The position numbers and the translations under genes are program-made. From assembly GCA_947627065.1 (NCBI GenBank), contig CANQUN010000002.1:25954-89953 (forward strand): a stretch of DNA of 64,000 bases, written 5' to 3'. Shown one piece after another: positions 61,824 through 64,000 of this stretch. The stretch comes from an uncultured Clostridia bacterium. GTDB taxonomy: Bacteria; Bacillota; Clostridia; Christensenellales; Borkfalkiaceae. The stretch's first letter is position 1; the number at the start of each line of letters is the position of its first letter. The notes beneath the pieces are model-generated. The model did no database searches and was not told where the DNA came from. It worked only from the letters and a program-made list of their open reading frames with translations.

Positions 61824-62795
61824 TCAAAGCCCGTTTTTACCGTCGGGCTTTTCGTCGTCGTCAAAACCCAGCTTGTCCTTTATTATATACACGGGTCTGT
61901 TTTTGACTTCTTCGTATATTCTCGACAGGTACATGTCCGACACGCCCTTGAAACAAAGGTCTATTCCCAAAAGCAGTGCCGCAAACGGAAACAGCCACGC
62001 CGCAAACGGGATATACGCCCCGACGCCCGCGGCAATCCCAAGCCCCACAAACCCCAAAAGTGCCGTAAAACACGCAAAAACGCCGAATTTCAGCGAGAGG
62101 GAGAGGGGATAGTTGCTGTTGGAAACTATTGCGTCCGCCGCAAGGCGGAACATCTTTTTCGGGGTATATTTGGTCTTGCCCGCTTCGCGTTCGGGGCGGA
62201 CGAAATCCACAAACCCCTGCTTGAAGCCAATCCACACCGACTGGCTCTTGAGGAACCTTATCCGTTCGGGCAGGGCGAGTATCTCGTCTATTGCACGGCG
62301 GGAATAAATCTTGAAATCGCTCACGTTGTCGGGCACGGGGGGATTGGAAATTCTGCCGATGAATCTGTAAAAAAGTTTGGCGGTCAGTTTCTTCAAAAAA
62401 CTGTCCTTCGGGCGGGCGGAACGTCTGGCGTGCACGATGTCGTAGCCTTCTTCGGCATACATTCTCACCATTTCGGGAATGATGTCGGGCGGGTCCTGCA
62501 GGTCAATGTCCATCAGAATGGCGGCGTCGCCGCGGCAGGCGCCCAGCCCCGCGAGCAGCGCGGCCTGCTGGCCGAAGTTTCGGCTCAGGTTTATTCCCTT
62601 AACGCGTTTGTCTTTTTCGCAACTTGCGGCGAGAATCTCCGCCGTCTTGTCCTTGGAACCGTCGTTTACAACGATTATTTCAAATGGACTGCCGAGAGAT
62701 TCCATCACGGGCACCACCCGCTCCAAAAACCGCGGCAGCATCTCTTCTTCGTTGAAGGCCGGCGTTATCACCGAATATCTTACGTACTCGCCCAT
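61824..62795 (-). CDS. GT2-family glycosyltransferase (GtrB/DPM1-like)
   Basis: 323 aa from the ATG at 62795 with a GGAGG RBS; an upstream extension reads through the promoter repeats and is rejected. GT-A motifs: SVITPAFNEEEMLP at the N-terminus, VVNDGSKDKT near 42, DIDLQDPP near 98 and a KSQSVWIGFK segment near 205. Two C-terminal membrane helices (~240-300) are typical of polyprenyl-phosphate sugar transferases. It probably loads a sugar on undecaprenyl phosphate for the GtrA partner to flip, for cell-wall polymer decoration. A motif copy lies at 62056-62081 in frame. Confidence 0.9.
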   Translation of the reverse strand: MGEYVRYSVITPAFNEEEMLPRFLERVVPVMESLGSPFEIIVVNDGSKDKTAEILAASCEKDKRVKGINLSRNFGQQAALLAGLGACRGDAAILMDIDLQDPPDIIPEMVRMYAEEGYDIVHARRSARPKDSFLKKLTAKLFYRFIGRISNPPVPDNVSDFKIYSRRAIDEILALPERIRFLKSQSVWIGFKQGFVDFVRPEREAGKTKYTPKKMFRLAADAIVSNSNYPLSLSLKFGVFACFTALLGFVGLGIAAGVGAYIPFAAWLFPFAALLLGIDLCFKGVSDMYLSRIYEEVKNRPVYIIKDKLGFDDDEKPDGKNGL

Positions 62796-62805
62796 ATTTT
62801 CCTCC

Positions 62806-62946
62806 ACGTTTATTTTACCATGAAAACGCGCTTTTGTAAACAAGATTTCTGCTATGTTTATTTTATCATGAAAATACGCTTTTATAAACAAGGGTTTCTT
62901 TCACGTTTATTTTACCATGAAAACGCGCTTTTGTAAACAAGATTTT
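62806..62946 (-). repeat. Three ~48-bp direct repeats, each with a complete promoter
   Basis: Units at 62806-62848, 62854-62897 and 62903-62946. On the minus strand each has -35 TTTACA (TTTATA in the middle unit), a 17-bp spacer and -10 TAAAAT: -10/-35 at 62817-62812/62840-62835, 62865-62860/62888-62883 and 62914-62909/62937-62932. Ends of each unit are inverted (GTTTA...TAAAC), so each could also be an operator. They lie directly upstream of the GT2 gene RBS. Confidence 0.8.
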
Positions 62947-63295
62947 CCCCAAAACGCAATTCTTTTGCAAAATCCCCGCTTTTCCCTAGATCTTTCGCTC
63001 CCAACTCTGAATTTACAAATGCCTTTCCCAAATTTTCCACCTTCACCATTGTTTTTCCCAAACCTACCAGCCCCGCTGCCACATTTTTCAATCCCGTGTC
63101 GCCTTTTCTGGATTCGCTTGTAAATCAACCACCCACCCGTTGAATGATGTGTTACAATGGTATCACAAAACTCAATTTTATATCGGAATATACTTTTGGC
63201 GAGTCAAAGAAAAAAGTCGGGAGTTGTGCTCGCGGCTTATTTGTTTAGCTAATGAATTTATATATGAAAGCGTATGATGTCAATTTGTTTGTGCT
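62947..63295. other. AT-rich intergenic region
   Basis: No gene is supported. The sequence is pyrimidine-rich on the plus strand and clearly richer in A+T than the rest of the window. No strong promoter or terminator was recognised. Confidence 0.5.
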
Positions 63296-64000
63296 TCATT
63301 TCTTAAACACGAACAGATACTCATGTGCAAGCAGGAGGAAATTAAACTTGATGCTGTTTGTTTTCCAATAGCCTGTTGCCTTGCAGTTGTGCTGTTCTTT
63401 TATGATGATCTCTTTTGTTTTGAAACCGGCAAGTTCAAAGACTCGCATGGTTTCAAAGGCGAGAGGCTTGACCATACCCTTTTGCCTCGTATCGCCCATA
63501 AGGATAGCACAAAACTTATCCTTTTTCAATACCCGATAACATTCCTCGGCAACTTTGCCCATTTCAAACAGAAATTCTTTCATCGGCAATAGGGACAGAT
63601 CTCCATCAATGTCCTCACTGTAATGAATAATATCGGCATACGGCGGGTGAGTACATATAAGGTCTATGCTCTTGTCGTCAAATGGCAAGGCGCGCGCATC
63701 GCCAACTGAAAGCGTTGTGGTTGTCTGCGTGTCAAAATCAAAATCGCATTTTCTTTTTGTAAGTTCAATCGCGCTCGGGTTTATGTCAATGCCGATAAAA
63801 TTCCTGTTCGTCAGCTTGGCTTCGACGGCAGTCGTGCCTCCGCCGACGAATTGATCCAACACGGTATCGCCCTCTTTGGAATAGCGCAGGATGACATTGC
63901 GGGGGATATACGGCGACCAATTTCCACGATATTTCGCATCGTGAGTTGCCCACTTCCCACGGTCGGGAAAAGCCCAAACCGTGTTGGTTTCAAGTTCAAA
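63296..64000 (-). CDS. DNA methyltransferase (N4/N6 amino-methyltransferase type), 5' end cut by window
   Basis: The frame is open from the window edge: translation runs TNTVWAFPDRGKWATHDAKY, then WSPYIPRNVILRYSKEGDTV and LDQFVGGGTTAVEAK with no start needed, so the visible 234 codons are the C-terminal part. Motif I (FVGGGTT, GIDINPSAIELTKRK) and motif IV (THPPYADII, a DPPY-like tetrapeptide) are present; the motif order here (I after a WSPYIPRN element, then IV) matches DNA-modifying enzymes of the N4-cytosine/N6-adenine group. Base composition is AT-richer than its neighbours, which suggests horizontal acquisition. A restriction partner could lie beyond the edge. Confidence 0.85.
   Translation of the reverse strand, partial: FELETNTVWAFPDRGKWATHDAKYRGNWSPYIPRNVILRYSKEGDTVLDQFVGGGTTAVEAKLTNRNFIGIDINPSAIELTKRKCDFDFDTQTTTTLSVGDARALPFDDKSIDLICTHPPYADIIHYSEDIDGDLSLLPMKEFLFEMGKVAEECYRVLKKDKFCAILMGDTRQKGMVKPLAFETMRVFELAGFKTKEIIIKEQHNCKATGYWKTNSIKFNFLLLAHEYLFVFKK

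Noticed and set aside
61699..61827. 43-residue N-terminal extension of GtrA from a TTG
   Set aside because: Basic, low-quality sequence not found at the start of GtrA proteins and no RBS, though the overlap with the GT2 stop keeps it possible.
62806..62946. CRISPR-like array before the GT2 gene
   Set aside because: Only three units, gaps of about 5 bp rather than spacers, and each unit matches a promoter.
1..64000. tRNA or rRNA genes, insertion sequences, integrases
   Set aside because: I looked for T-arm phrases, CCA-ended cloverleafs, transposase motifs and terminal inverted repeats and found none that could be supported by eye.

Overview
This window looks like a chromosomal segment of a Gram-positive, spore-forming member of the Bacillota, probably an uncultured gut Clostridia of Christensenellales type. 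The pointers are spore-maturation genes spmA/spmB, an ECF riboflavin transporter gene (ribU) behind an FMN riboswitch, sigma-A-type promoters with TATAAT boxes, AGGAG-type ribosome binding sites, BspA-type leucine-rich repeats, and a CPBP protease. Lineage is inferred from gene content only; no rRNA or tRNA gene was seen. Most genes have G+C-rich codons. The last ~1.2 kb (from about 62.8 kb) is clearly AT-richer.

Layout. 1-4426: LRR protein (cut by the window edge), VWA/DUF2201 protein and MoxR-like AAA ATPase. 5376-7498 (minus): collagen-like protein, then spmAB. 7802-18000: housekeeping block of metG, tatD, a TatD-linked radical SAM gene, ksgA, a DUF1538 membrane protein with two PII-like proteins, an unusually short alaS, an IMPACT-family gene and recX. 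18471-23141: FMN riboswitch, long repeat-filled leader and ribU; a DUF2974 hydrolase with a histone-like tail; ttcA-like; a small-multidrug-export-family membrane protein. 23817-29019 (minus): complete polyamine ABC transporter led by an XRE-cupin regulator. 29505-32603: frameshifted rdgB, an FAD oxidoreductase and an ATP-grasp ligase. 32936-41838: DeoR regulator divergent from a sugar-phosphate cluster (PHP protein, SDR, RhaB-like kinase, two class II aldolase genes, SorE-like dehydrogenase). 41970-51470: pyruvate/acetoin dehydrogenase genes (E2, E3, fused E1 alpha-beta), UvrA2-like ABC ATPase and lipoate ligase. 51923-60969: secreted repeat protein, ABC exporter, membrane-anchored beta-helix protein and CPBP protease. 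61171-62795 (minus): GtrA and a GT2 glycosyltransferase behind a triplicated promoter. 63296-64000 (minus): partial DNA methyltransferase.

The most unusual signal is not a gene. A ~25-bp motif with core TGTGNGAWWWAGG followed by NNACTTTT occurs about 39 times in both orientations. Many copies are intergenic, some in ~80-bp tandem arrays and some forming the stem-loops of terminators. About a dozen lie inside conserved protein-coding sequence without apparent insertions. This behaviour resembles bacterial DNA-uptake or other genome-wide recognition sequences. The first 4.4 kb, 51.4-60.9 kb and the last 2 kb have no strong copy, which may mark more recently acquired or faster-changing segments.

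Functional links: the lipoate ligase probably serves the two-lipoyl-domain E2; the XRE protein probably controls its own polyamine transporter through a palindrome over its promoter start; DeoR probably controls the divergent sugar-phosphate genes; the DUF1538 protein is probably gated by its two PII-like partners.
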